A stretch of DNA of 64,000 nt from Bacteroidota bacterium (GTDB lineage Bacteria; Bacteroidota; Bacteroidia; Flavobacteriales; Flavobacteriaceae). The stretch spans positions 1 to 64,000 of the forward strand of contig JAJRRO010000101.1 in the NCBI GenBank assembly GCA_024279425.1, written 5' to 3'. Both the position numbers and the translations under genes were made by a program. The notes under the pieces are model-generated. The model saw only the letters and a program-made list of their open reading frames with translations. It ran no database searches and was not told where the DNA came from. This document shows, piece by piece, positions 55,195 through 64,000 of this stretch (position 1 is its first letter; every line of letters begins with the position of its first letter).

Positions 55195-55626
55195 GAAGAA
55201 AATTTACCTTATAATGATTCTTTAGATTTTCATTTCTCAAGAGCTTTGGAATGGGCTAGTCCTTTATTTAACAACGCAGGATATGAAAGCCTTAAAATGT
55301 ATGGTGTACATCTCATAACAAATGATTCTATTAGAGAGAACTTGGGTATTTATGATTCCAGTTGGATGGAAACTTTGGCACAAAGACAAGAAGAATATTT
55401 CTTTAACACTGCATCTCCCGTTTTAACTGAATTATTCGAAAAAGTTGCAATGCGTACTCAGATGAAACCTTTTGACTACGAGCAATTAAAACACTCTAAT
55501 AAGTACATTAGCATTCTTAAAACCTCCAAGGAGAATAGAGAGGAACAAAACAGATGGTACGATCAATGGCAACACCATTTAGTGTCGTTGGACGAAATGA
55601 TAAAAACAGAATTGAAAAAACAATAA
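55135..55626 (+). pseudogene. DUF6090 protein, C-terminal fragment
   Basis: From about residue 18 the frame reads LEENLPYNDSLDFHFSRALE, then AGYESLKMYGVHLITNDSIR and YDSSWMETLAQRQEEYFF, the C-terminal part of the Bacteroidota DUF6090 family. The usual N-terminus, with a membrane helix of the type IGEIILVVIGILIALQINN, is missing. The first ~17 residues derive from the inverted-repeat region. It is a fragment inside the broken aquaporin gene. Confidence 0.75.
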
Positions 55627-55744
55627 CGAAAGGCTAACTACGCTTAAAAAATCATAGCCACCCTTCGGGATGGCAACGCTTTTTAGGTAACCGTTGGATT
55701 CCATTTGGCTTACCATATAATACCATAAATTATTAGTCACCTAT

Positions 55745-56001
55745 TTGAACGAATCACATCGGTTATCAATGCGGCCATCACGCCATAGCCCCCGGGGAGT
55801 ATTCACCGTAACCATTGGCCGCAAAACCACCGTGAGGCACCCGTCTTTCTTGTTGCGATCAAATAGAGGATTCCGGCACCTGAAATATCGCCAAGGACTT
55901 GGGCAATACTATAGGGAATCAATTCTTTGCTGTTGAATCGACCACCCATCCATAGGCCAATAGAAACTACGGGATAAAGATGGCAACCGGAAATATTAAT
56001 A
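55745..56001 (-). pseudogene. aqpZ: Aquaporin Z, 5' fragment
   Basis: Reverse-strand reading gives ISGCHLYPVVSIGLWMGGRF, then ELIPYSIAQVLGDISGAGIL and, after a frame break, GEYSPGGYGVMAALITDV. This is AqpZ helices 2-4. The first NPA box is altered to YPV and the N-terminal ~60 residues are not recognisable. With the 3' fragment, the gene is split by ~0.9 kb of foreign debris and has lost about 20 codons. The bases to 56200 hold no recognised gene. Confidence 0.8.
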
Positions 56002-56200
56002 CGAGCTTGGCACTACTGAAAAAGAGTGGTTTTCGCATACAGTTAATTGGTTTTCAGGTAACAAAATACTCAAGTTTTCAGTATCTTGTTGGTTAATCCG
56101 ATTTTGGAATTTCAGCAGGAAATTCGACGTGAATTGTTCTTCTGATAAAACTATTTTGATAGCTTACTTCATATTACGAATGACTAATTACACTTAAAAA

Positions 56201-59200
56201 ATGAAAAAAGTTACATGGCTTGCTTTGGGGTTCTTTTTGGTGTTGGGAAACTTACTGGGGATCTCGCAGGAAAAGACCGAATCTATCTGGAATGAAAAAA
56301 CGTTTGAAGGCTTAAAATTTAGAAGTGTGGGGCCCGCCTTTATGTCGGGCCGACTCTCTGATATTGCCATTGACCCCGCCAACGAAAATGTCTGGTACGC
56401 CGCTGTGTCTTCTGGTGGCCTTTGGAAAACCAGCAATGCCGGGACGACTTGGAAGCCTTTGACGGATAAGGAATCCTTTTATGCCACTGGGTGTGTCACC
56501 ATCGATCCTAACAACAGTGGTGTTATTTGGTTAGGAACCGGAGAGAATAATGGTGGCCGTCATATTGGCGTTGGCCACGGTGTGTACAAGAGTTATGATG
56601 GTGGGAAAACTTGGGAGAATTTGGGACTCAAGAAATCTGAACATATTTCCAAGATCATTGTACATCCTGATGATTCAGAGATCGTTTGGTTGGCTGCCCA
56701 AGGGCCATTATGGAGTTCTGGTGGCGATCGAGGCCTTTATAAAACCACCGATGGTGGAAAAACTTGGAACCAAACCTTAAAGGTCAATGAATGGACAGGG
56801 GTCACCGATTTGGTGATTGACCCTCGTAATCCAGATATTTTATATGCGGCTTCATGGCAACGCCATAGAAATGTTGCGGCTTATATGGGTGGTGGACCTG
56901 GAACTGGACTGTATAAGAGTACCGATGGTGGAGAAACTTGGATCAAGTTGGAAACAGGACTCCCCAAAGAGGAAATGGGTAAAATCGGATTGGCCATTTC
57001 TCCCATGCAACCCGATGTTCTGTATGCTGCCATTGAGTTGAAACGAAGAACAGGGGCAGTTTACCGTTCTACAGATCAAGGTGGAAGTTGGAAAAAAATG
57101 TCCGATACCGTTTCAGGTGGAACAGGGCCGCATTACTATCAGGAGTTGATAGCATCTCCTCATGTTTTTGACCGACTGTATCTGATGAACAACAATGCGC
57201 TCATTTCTGAGGATGGAGGTAAGAGCTTTGTTGGTATGAAAGAGGATGAAAAGCACGGTGATAACCATTCTTTGGCGTTTAAACAGGACGACCCCAATTA
57301 TCTATTGATGGGTTCCGATGGAGGTATTTATGAAAGTTTTGATCATTCCGAGACTTGGAAGTACGTAAGCAATCTACCAATTACGCAATTCTATAAAGTG
57401 GCAGTTGATGATGCCGAACCCTTTTATAATATTTTTGGGGGTACTCAAGATAACAATTCAGAAGGGGGTCCATCACGTACGCACCATACTCGAGGAATTG
57501 CCAATCAGGATTGGTTTGTGCTTTTGGGCGGCGATGGTCATCAACCGGCGACAACTCCTGGGAACCCTGATATTGTATATGCCCAATCCCAACAGGGGAA
57601 TTTGCATCGGGTAGATCGTACAACAGGCGAAGCGGTCTTTATTAAACCGTATTCCAAACCTGGTGAAGCATATGAACGTTTTAATTGGGATTCCCCAATC
57701 TTGGTAAGCAACCACGACCCAAAACGCCTTTATTTTGCCTCGCAACGGGTGTGGCGTTCCAATGACCGTGGGGATAGTTGGACACCCATTTCCAAGGACC
57801 TTACCAAAAACGAAGAGCGATTAACGCTTCCTATTATGGGCAAAAGGCAAAGCTGGGACGCCGTATGGGATGTGTATGCCATGTCTACCTATAATACCAT
57901 TACGTCACTATCAGAATCGCCGATCGATGAAAACATCATATTTGCAGGCACCGATGATGGCTATATTCAATATACAACCACAGGGGGTGCCAGCTGGACA
58001 AAAATCAATGTTAGTGGCCTCTCAGGTGTGCCAAAAACGGCTTTTGTCAATGATATTAAGGCGGATTTACATAGCACTAACATCGCCTATGTGGCCTTGG
58101 ACAATCATAAATTCGGGGATTATAATCCGTATTTGTACAAGACAACAAATGGAGGGAAAACATGGGGTGCGATAACCAACGGGCTTCCAAAAGGTTCGTT
58201 GACCTGGCGATTGGTGCAAGACCATGTAAATAAAGACCTGTTGTTCTTAGCTACGGAATATGGCATATATGTTTCCTTTAACCAAGGAGAAAAATGGGTC
58301 AAGTTTTCCAACGGATTACCTACCATCTCTTTTAGGGATCTGGCCATTCAAAAACGAGAGAATGATTTGATTGGGGCTTCGTTCGGAAGAAGTTTTTATG
58401 TCTTTGATGATTATAGTCCTTTGCGAGAGGTTTCAGAGGGAATGCTACAAAAAGAAGGCGTTTTGTTCAAGCCTAGAAAAGCACTTCAATATAGCCAGAT
58501 AAAAGGAGGAAGCAGTAGTCAGGGCGGTGATTTTTTCTTGGCTAAAAACCCACCGTATGGTGCTGTCTTCAATTATTATCTTTCCAATCCTGAGAAAACT
58601 ATGGCCGATAACCGGAAAGAGGTAGAGAAAAAATTGAAAAAAGCCAAAAAGGGTATCCCTTTTCCAGGATGGGACACTTTGGACAAAGAAAAAAACCAAA
58701 CGAGGCCTACTACTGTATTGGTAGTCAAAAACTCCAGTAACAAGGTAGTGGCTCGTATCAATGGCCCCTTAAAAAAAGGTTTCCAGCAAGTTTCCTGGGA
58801 TTTGACCGAACCACTAAAAACAACCCTTACCACTGGCAAAGAGAGTGAAAATGAACCGTACAAGCCTGGGGCAATGGTTGCCCCAGGCCCCTACACTGTT
58901 GCTTTATACAAGTCTGTAAATGGTATTGCAACACCATTGGGAAAACCTCAAACGTTTACTGTTGAGCGTATTCGAAAAAATGTATTGGCGAATCCCAGTA
59001 TCGACAGAACGGCATCCTATAAAAATGAATTATTTGATTTTATATCAATGGTTAATGTACATCTGCACAAGCTCAACAAAGCCAGTAAAAAAGTGAAGGC
59101 TTTTGATAAGGCTTTGACATATACGAATGCTGTTCCTGGCCCCCTTGAAAAGGAAGTGGCCAAGCTTAAGACAACCATGAATGAATTAAACCGGGCCTTG

Positions 59201-59449
59201 ATCGGAAGTTCTACCAAATCGGAAGTGGGGGAGAAGGATGATCCTACGGTCAACGACCGTCTTTCGATTGCCCAAAAAGGATTTGTTGGCAATAGCTATG
59301 GTCCCACAAAAATGCAAATGGAAAGCTTTGAGTTTGCCAAACAACAATATGCTGGGATACAAGGCAAACTGCAACAGTTCTTGGATACCGATGTTCCAAG
59401 GGCTGAAAAATTATTGAAAGAAGCAGGTGCGCCACCGATAGTTGATTAA
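56201..59449 (+). CDS. Secreted BNR/Asp-box (VPS10/sortilin-like) repeat protein
   Basis: A 1082-residue exported protein (signal peptide MKKVTWLALGFFLVLGNLLG). At least ten Asp-box motifs SxDxGxTW are seen, such as KSYDGGKTW, KTTDGGKTW, KSTDGGETW, RSTDQGGSW, RSNDRGDSW and KTTNGGKTW, forming a ten-bladed-type propeller. The C-terminal ~300 residues include a beta domain (GPYTVALYKSVNGIATPLGK) and a helical end. Often annotated as glycosyl hydrolase, but no catalytic residues are evident. Confidence 0.9.
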   Translation: MKKVTWLALGFFLVLGNLLGISQEKTESIWNEKTFEGLKFRSVGPAFMSGRLSDIAIDPANENVWYAAVSSGGLWKTSNAGTTWKPLTDKESFYATGCVTIDPNNSGVIWLGTGENNGGRHIGVGHGVYKSYDGGKTWENLGLKKSEHISKIIVHPDDSEIVWLAAQGPLWSSGGDRGLYKTTDGGKTWNQTLKVNEWTGVTDLVIDPRNPDILYAASWQRHRNVAAYMGGGPGTGLYKSTDGGETWIKLETGLPKEEMGKIGLAISPMQPDVLYAAIELKRRTGAVYRSTDQGGSWKKMSDTVSGGTGPHYYQELIASPHVFDRLYLMNNNALISEDGGKSFVGMKEDEKHGDNHSLAFKQDDPNYLLMGSDGGIYESFDHSETWKYVSNLPITQFYKVAVDDAEPFYNIFGGTQDNNSEGGPSRTHHTRGIANQDWFVLLGGDGHQPATTPGNPDIVYAQSQQGNLHRVDRTTGEAVFIKPYSKPGEAYERFNWDSPILVSNHDPKRLYFASQRVWRSNDRGDSWTPISKDLTKNEERLTLPIMGKRQSWDAVWDVYAMSTYNTITSLSESPIDENIIFAGTDDGYIQYTTTGGASWTKINVSGLSGVPKTAFVNDIKADLHSTNIAYVALDNHKFGDYNPYLYKTTNGGKTWGAITNGLPKGSLTWRLVQDHVNKDLLFLATEYGIYVSFNQGEKWVKFSNGLPTISFRDLAIQKRENDLIGASFGRSFYVFDDYSPLREVSEGMLQKEGVLFKPRKALQYSQIKGGSSSQGGDFFLAKNPPYGAVFNYYLSNPEKTMADNRKEVEKKLKKAKKGIPFPGWDTLDKEKNQTRPTTVLVVKNSSNKVVARINGPLKKGFQQVSWDLTEPLKTTLTTGKESENEPYKPGAMVAPGPYTVALYKSVNGIATPLGKPQTFTVERIRKNVLANPSIDRTASYKNELFDFISMVNVHLHKLNKASKKVKAFDKALTYTNAVPGPLEKEVAKLKTTMNELNRALIGSSTKSEVGEKDDPTVNDRLSIAQKGFVGNSYGPTKMQMESFEFAKQQYAGIQGKLQQFLDTDVPRAEKLLKEAGAPPIVD

Positions 59450-59583
59450 TGTTGTAGAATGACATGCTGAGCGCAGTTGAAGGGTTTTGTTTTCGATTGC
59501 GTCTGTCTGCCAGACCGGGTAGACTCAAACTGGCTTAAATACTCGTCTTTTTAGACATTCATCCAATAACCAAAACCTTCACC

Positions 59584-60846
59584 ATGAAAAAAAGACAATT
59601 TTTAAAACGAATAGGACAAGCCGCCGTGCTGTCCCCATTTTTACCGATGGAGTTGCACGCACTGGCTACTGCCACCTTGGAACCCTATCCTAGTGATAAT
59701 GATGCCAAATTTTGGAAGCGTGTTCGAAAGGATTACACTCTAAAACCGGATTACATCAATCTTGAAAATGGGTATTATAATTTTGTTCCACAACCAACCT
59801 TGAACAAGTTTATTGAACATGTGAAAATGGTGAATTATGAAGGTTCACATTATATGCGAACCGTGCAATGGGACAATAAGAATAAAGTAGCGGCTAGACT
59901 GGCAAAAATGGTTGGGGTGTCTGCAGGGGAAGTAATTATCACTAGGAATACCACCGAGTCGTTGGATATGATCATCGGCGGTTTTCCTTGGGAAGCAGGG
60001 GATGAGGCCATATATGCTGAGCAGGATTATGGATCAATGCGGGACCACTTCAATCAAATTGCAAAACGGTATGGGGTGGTAAAAAAGGTGGTGTCCGTTC
60101 CCAATCATCCGGCCAACGACGAGGAAATTGTGAAGTTGTATGAGGCGCAGATTACCCCTAGAACTAAATTAATGATGGTGTGCCACATCATCAATATTAC
60201 CGGGCACATTCTCCCCATTCGAAAAATATGTGATATGGCCCATAGTCATGGTGTTGAGGTTATGGTCGATGGCGCTCATAGTATTGGTCATTTTAATGTG
60301 AATATTACTGACCTGCACTGCGACTATTATGGGTCTAGCCTACATAAATGGTTGAGTGCTCCGTTGGGTGCCGGACTGTTGTACGTAGCCAAGGATAAAA
60401 TCCCGAAAATTTGGCCTTTATTGGCAGATTATGAAAAGGATGACACCAAGATTCAACGATTGAACCATACAGGAACCCATCCCGTGCATACCGATTTGGC
60501 CATCAATGACGCCATAGACTATCTGGAAATGATCGGGATGCAACGTAAGGAAAAAAGAATGCGATATATTCAGCGCTATTGGAGCGATCAATTACGTAAT
60601 GTAAGGAACATCATTGTCAATACACCAGTAGAGGCACATCGTTCTTGCGGCATTGCCAATGTAGGGGTGACCCACATGAAACCTGCCGATTTGGCCAAAA
60701 CCTTATTGGACGAATTTAAGATTTTTACAGTAGCCATTGATTCTGTCAATGTAAAAGGCTGTAGAATTACACCCAATGTTTACACCACAACAGAAGAATT
60801 GGATCATTTTGTTACTGCCATGAAAACTTTGGCAAGGAGAGGATGA
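59584..60846 (+). CDS. Class V aminotransferase-like PLP protein (isopenicillin N epimerase type)
   Basis: A 420-residue protein with an export-like N-terminus (MKKRQFLKRIGQAAVLSPFL), similar to a Tat signal but with KR, not RR. ITRNTTESLDMIIGGF, MMVCHIINITGHILPI and VDGAHSIGHFNVN lead to the PLP lysine in GSSLHKWLSAPLGAG near residue 258. A periplasmic PLP enzyme is unusual, so export needs a test. It follows the BNR gene by 134 bp. Confidence 0.88.
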   Translation: MKKRQFLKRIGQAAVLSPFLPMELHALATATLEPYPSDNDAKFWKRVRKDYTLKPDYINLENGYYNFVPQPTLNKFIEHVKMVNYEGSHYMRTVQWDNKNKVAARLAKMVGVSAGEVIITRNTTESLDMIIGGFPWEAGDEAIYAEQDYGSMRDHFNQIAKRYGVVKKVVSVPNHPANDEEIVKLYEAQITPRTKLMMVCHIINITGHILPIRKICDMAHSHGVEVMVDGAHSIGHFNVNITDLHCDYYGSSLHKWLSAPLGAGLLYVAKDKIPKIWPLLADYEKDDTKIQRLNHTGTHPVHTDLAINDAIDYLEMIGMQRKEKRMRYIQRYWSDQLRNVRNIIVNTPVEAHRSCGIANVGVTHMKPADLAKTLLDEFKIFTVAIDSVNVKGCRITPNVYTTTEELDHFVTAMKTLARRG

Positions 60847-60870
60847 TACTGTAAAAGGAAGCAAGTTCCT

Positions 60871-61626
60871 TTACCGAGGTATTATTTGACCGCCAGTTGC
60901 AGCTAGATATCCACCAAGTGCACCTAATATATTGATCGTGCAATGTATAATAATACCTAAATAGACATTCTTCTTTTCCCAAACGATATAGCTTAAGACC
61001 ACTCCGACCCCCATAATGGCAAAATAATTATGTGGTTGCCAAAAATGATAAAGACCAAAGAAAACTACATTGACGATGGGCGCCCATTTTTTCAAATAAG
61101 ACATTCTGGGTAATAAATAACCTTTAAAGAAGAGTTCCTCTATAACTGGTGCCAGAATACCATCAATAAAAATTGCAAAAAGAAACACATTGGCTATCAA
61201 TCCGGTATCGGTTGTGCCAAAATTAGGATCAAAATACCATTCAGGTAGCCACTGGAAAACATTTTCTTTAAGATATAAGCCCAATGGAAATAGAGGAATG
61301 TAAATTACAAGACAACTAAAAACCCCTATAAGAGACCATTTTACATATTGGCCCACGGATAATTTTTCAGTATAAGCAATAACATGCCTAAAACTGATTT
61401 TTCCATTCAATACCCTGCCTTTCCAACTCAAATGAGCTAAAACAATTGGAGCTAGGACACATATTTCCAATGCCAATAATGCAGCTAGGTCCGGATAGCC
61501 TAAATCTATAATCGGTTTACCGATCAAGATGTAGGCAATGATAAAAATTACCGCCACATAAAAGTGCTACGCTAACTGTTTCTTAAATGTTATCTGGTCT
61601 TGATTTATGTCAAATGCTACTTTCAT
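60871..61626 (-). pseudogene. CPBP intramembrane protease gene with early in-frame TAG
   Basis: The protein from the GTG at 61557 (228 codons) has the three CPBP motifs: APVIEELFFKGYLLPRM (EExxx, with Lys for the usual Arg), VVFFGLYHFWQP (His) and IHCTINILG (HxxxN). An ATG at 61626 opens the same frame (MKVAFDINQDQITFKKQLA) but meets TAG at 61567-61569. The original start is probably 61626, so the gene has a nonsense mutation. A shorter product from the GTG could still be made. Confidence 0.75.
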
Positions 61627-61775
61627 GATTCATGTTTTTATTGAAAAGAATTCCTAAGAGACTCTGCCCTAGAGCTTTTGTGTAAGTTTCAATAGAAAAT
61701 ATGCGTAGTGCGACCGATTTCATGAAGTCGAACACATTTAAATACATTCGACTTTTAACGGTAGAAAATAGAACC

Positions 61776-62876
61776 TTAATTTAATTTTATGAATTCCGAT
61801 GGAGTAAGTCCGGTTCTGTTCTTGAATTGTGTATTGAATGAAGATTTAGAATTAAACCCAACCTCATACATGACCTCAAGTATGGTAAGCTTGGGATCCT
61901 TGTTTTTTTTGAACCTTTCTGTAGCAGCCTTGATCCTATAGAAATTAATTAAGTCGAAAAAACTCTTTTCAAGCGAGTTGTTGATGACATGGGAAACTTG
62001 TCGACTGTTAAAATTTTTAGCCTTGGCAAGGTCTTCCAAATTTAATTCCGGATTCAAATAGAGTTTATCCTTTTCAAGAACCCGAATGATTGATTTGGAT
62101 ATGGTTTTTGAATCATCGGGGCTTAAGCGGGAGTCTGGGTATTTAATCTTGGAGCTGCCATTTAAGAAAAGTTCGGGTTTGTTCAAGGTATTTAAAATTA
62201 CCCCAGCAATAAAACCACCCATGGTAATTATAAGGATAGGGAGACCTATTTCAAAATATAATTTTGATTGATTGTATTGCAGAAGATGTACCCCAATGGA
62301 AATGGTCAATATGACCAGGAATGAATTTAGAAGGGTATTTGGCCACGATAAATTGTGATGGGAGTAAAGATTGTTAAGTTGTTTTATGGTTCTTCGAAGC
62401 TGTTTTTTTGAAAAGTAGATATAGCTTAAGAAATGGATATAAATCACAAATGAAAACACGTAGAACCCAAGAGGTAATTTAAATTGGAAAATGGTATGTA
62501 GGATTTCAATTTTAGCAACTTTTGGGAGCATATGAAAGTTGACCAAGGTCAATCCCAATGTCACAGAAAATGGAATTAAATGCAGCATAAACCTCCATTG
62601 AAACGGAGGATTTTTTGTAATTTGCAGTGTATAGAAATACAATAGTGGCCCGTACAGGAACACCACGGATTCACCCCAAAGGGCAAAGTTGGGATGTTCC
62701 ATATAAAAATGTTCAATAAGCAATAGGCCATCTAGAAAATCCAGTGCCCACAAAAAGAAGAACCCCCCTATTAATTTATTTGCCTTGCTATTTCCTTGTT
62801 TTGTGAAAATCAAAAAGGAACCAAATAACCCAAAGAGCGTAATACAAATAATGGAAATAATTGAAATAAAATTCAT
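61776..62876 (-). CDS. AraC-family regulator with N-terminal membrane domain
   Basis: A 366-residue protein with about seven membrane helices (residues 1-230) and a C-terminal AraC domain. LNLEDLAKAKNFNSRQVSHV is the first HTH, and ILEVMYEVGFNSKSSFNTQF then KNRTGLTPSEFIK is the second. A membrane-bound DNA-binding sensor; ligand unknown. The CPBP gene lies 149 bp downstream and may be its target. No gene is seen in the gap. Confidence 0.92.
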   Translation of the reverse strand: MNFISIISIICITLFGLFGSFLIFTKQGNSKANKLIGGFFFLWALDFLDGLLLIEHFYMEHPNFALWGESVVFLYGPLLYFYTLQITKNPPFQWRFMLHLIPFSVTLGLTLVNFHMLPKVAKIEILHTIFQFKLPLGFYVFSFVIYIHFLSYIYFSKKQLRRTIKQLNNLYSHHNLSWPNTLLNSFLVILTISIGVHLLQYNQSKLYFEIGLPILIITMGGFIAGVILNTLNKPELFLNGSSKIKYPDSRLSPDDSKTISKSIIRVLEKDKLYLNPELNLEDLAKAKNFNSRQVSHVINNSLEKSFFDLINFYRIKAATERFKKNKDPKLTILEVMYEVGFNSKSSFNTQFKNRTGLTPSEFIKLN

Positions 62877-62969
62877 ACTGCTAATTGTAAATGATTCAAG
62901 GGTATTACAATCAAATATACCAAATATGATAGCAGCATATTTTTGGAATTTTATGGGCAGAAGACTATT

Positions 62970-63584
62970 TTATTCCGAAATTTGCAAATGATTATCATTC
63001 CCAGTCATTTGCCAATGTCCTAGGGAGATGGGTATATTGCCAATGGCATTCAATTGATCAAAAAAGTCCTTCATTGTAAAAGGTTCTTTTTGCGTTTCCT
63101 TCATTTTGGCAAAATCTGCCATGGCACTTTCCAAAAGATATTTCCCGGTAATATAGCTACTTCCATACCCCGGTTGTCTCAGATATAGGTGCTGTTCAAA
63201 AAGAAGCAGTTCTTTTTCGGTCTTCATCCATCCTCGGGGGGTGTATTCCGAATGTATACCACCCGCTTCTTCCATGGTCATTGCATTGGCATGGGCATAA
63301 AGGGGACCTAGTCCACGAGCAGCCCGCTAGGCAATAGGCCAGGCTGAAGTTTCAATGGATAGTAGTTTTGTCTGTAACGCTTTGAATGCTGGCCAACGTT
63401 TTTCAAAGGTCTCTGCTGTATAATCCGGAGCACCATCACTTCGTGGTGGTTTTTCAAAAGCGCGCCATTCCTTGAACAAGGATACCAAACCAGGGTAATT
63501 GCCTTGTGCCTGTATGTTTTGGGATTGAAAACCCAGCATAAGAAATAAAAGAGGAATGGAAAGAAAGAGATGTGATTTCTTCAT
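62970..63584 (-). pseudogene. DUF885 protein gene with large internal deletion
   Basis: The 5' part (MKKSHLFLSIPLLFLMLG) has a signal peptide and FKEWRAFEKPPRSDGAPDYT, the N-terminus of DUF885 proteins (presumed peptidases). After AWPIA a TAG (63327-63329) follows, then in the same frame [20 protein letters not shown] and [20 protein letters not shown], the C-terminus. About two thirds of the usual ~550-600 residues, with the putative metal motifs, are gone. Confidence 0.85.
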
Positions 63585-63804
63585 AACCGAAGGAGGTTGA
63601 TTTGTGCCAACAATTGCCAATGCGTATAATTCGCATGCTGTATCAAATATAATGATTTAGAAAGTTGTCCTTATTCATTAATATTCAATATCTTAAGTGG
63701 AATCTATACCATCAATCCAAAAACTGGCACATGCCTATATGGATACCATCCTCCTCGTGCAAACGTATATGGCCAGCTCAGCCGCTTAATTCATAGGATT
63801 CACG

Positions 63805-64000
63805 CTATAATTTCCGAACCCAGATATTTCTGAACTGGGTTTCGTTCCCGTGATCCTGCAATGAGATTATATCATCTCCATGGGCATCGGGATAGTGGTG
63901 CAATCCAATGTAAAAAGTCTGGCCATTGATGGTACTGTTGTTCTGCACCAAAACTCCGTTATGTAATACGGTTATTCTTCCTGGCGCATCCAAACGACCA
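63805..64000 (-). CDS. DUF1080 (3-keto-disaccharide hydrolase) protein, C-terminal end
   Basis: Reverse frame open to the window edge. GRITVLHNGVLVQNN, HYPDAHGDDIISLQDHGNET and QFRNIWVRKL match the last ~60 residues of DUF1080 / 3-keto-disaccharide hydrolase domains. The domain binds or cleaves sugars, often in secreted proteins. The rest of the gene is outside. The 220 bp before it (63585-63804) hold no recognised gene. Confidence 0.85.
   Translation of the reverse strand, partial: GRLDAPGRITVLHNGVLVQNNSTINGQTFYIGLHHYPDAHGDDIISLQDHGNETQFRNIWVRKL

Overview
This window looks like the chromosome of a marine member of the Flavobacteriaceae (Bacteroidota). The evidence is the low GC content, family-specific proteins (DUF4271, DUF4296, DUF6090, HTH-type helicase), type IX secretion (T9SS) C-terminal domains, and promoters of the TTG-N17-TAnnTTTG type. 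No rRNA, confident tRNA or CRISPR array was seen. The genus cannot be fixed from the sequence alone.

Left part (1-16.7 kb): mostly housekeeping. It holds a partial saccharopine dehydrogenase, PEP carboxykinase (pckA), hemD with its DUF4271 neighbour, a GT39 membrane glycosyltransferase, and a forward run of polyprenol-phosphate sugar synthase, dihydroorotase and a DUF4296 lipoprotein. An epimerase, tyrS, a small lipoprotein with an apparent frameshift, and a LuxE-like acyltransferase follow. Two tiny T9SS sorting-domain proteins lie divergent from a PhoB/PhoR-type two-component system. Four 11-bp direct repeats sit directly in front of the response regulator. trmB, a LysE exporter and an MGMT-like protein follow.

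16.7-20.7 kb: a decayed cassette. A histidine kinase C-terminal stub faces a MacB/FtsX permease stub. Next come a second permease broken by one frameshift and two stops, and an ABC ATPase broken by two frameshifts. 20.8-28.1 kb is intact again: mrp, nifU-like, an MsbA-like ABC exporter, a penicillin-acylase-family lipoprotein and a Pif1/RecD-like helicase.

28.2-50.5 kb: the centre of interest. One long reverse-strand array runs korA-korB-nuoA-B-C-D-H-I-J-K-L-M-N-orf109-octaheme cytochrome. nuoE, nuoF and nuoG, the NADH-oxidising module, are absent between nuoD and nuoH. 2-oxoacid:ferredoxin oxidoreductase genes stand at the head of the array. Divergently placed are a ferredoxin gene and a 1176-residue pyruvate:ferredoxin oxidoreductase (nifJ). 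The simplest reading is a ferredoxin-driven, 11-subunit complex I supplied by 2-oxoglutarate and pyruvate oxidation, with a possible common operator (a TGACA-WW-TGTCA palindrome) in front of both arms. Gaps inside the nuo array hold one intact and one frameshifted S23-type four-helix-bundle gene and a possible third scar at the end of nuoJ, all next to short-period tandem microrepeats.

50.5-54.5 kb: a tight reverse operon for a GntP/DsdX-type permease, RidA, a D-threonine aldolase/D-serine dehydratase-like PLP enzyme and a membrane dipeptidase, suggesting D-amino-acid use. 54.6-64 kb: an aquaporin gene split by debris (IS1182-like stub, DUF6090 stub), a large BNR-repeat secreted protein with a class-V aminotransferase-like protein, a CPBP protease gene with an early stop, an AraC-type membrane regulator, an internally deleted DUF885 gene, and the end of a DUF1080 gene cut by the window edge.
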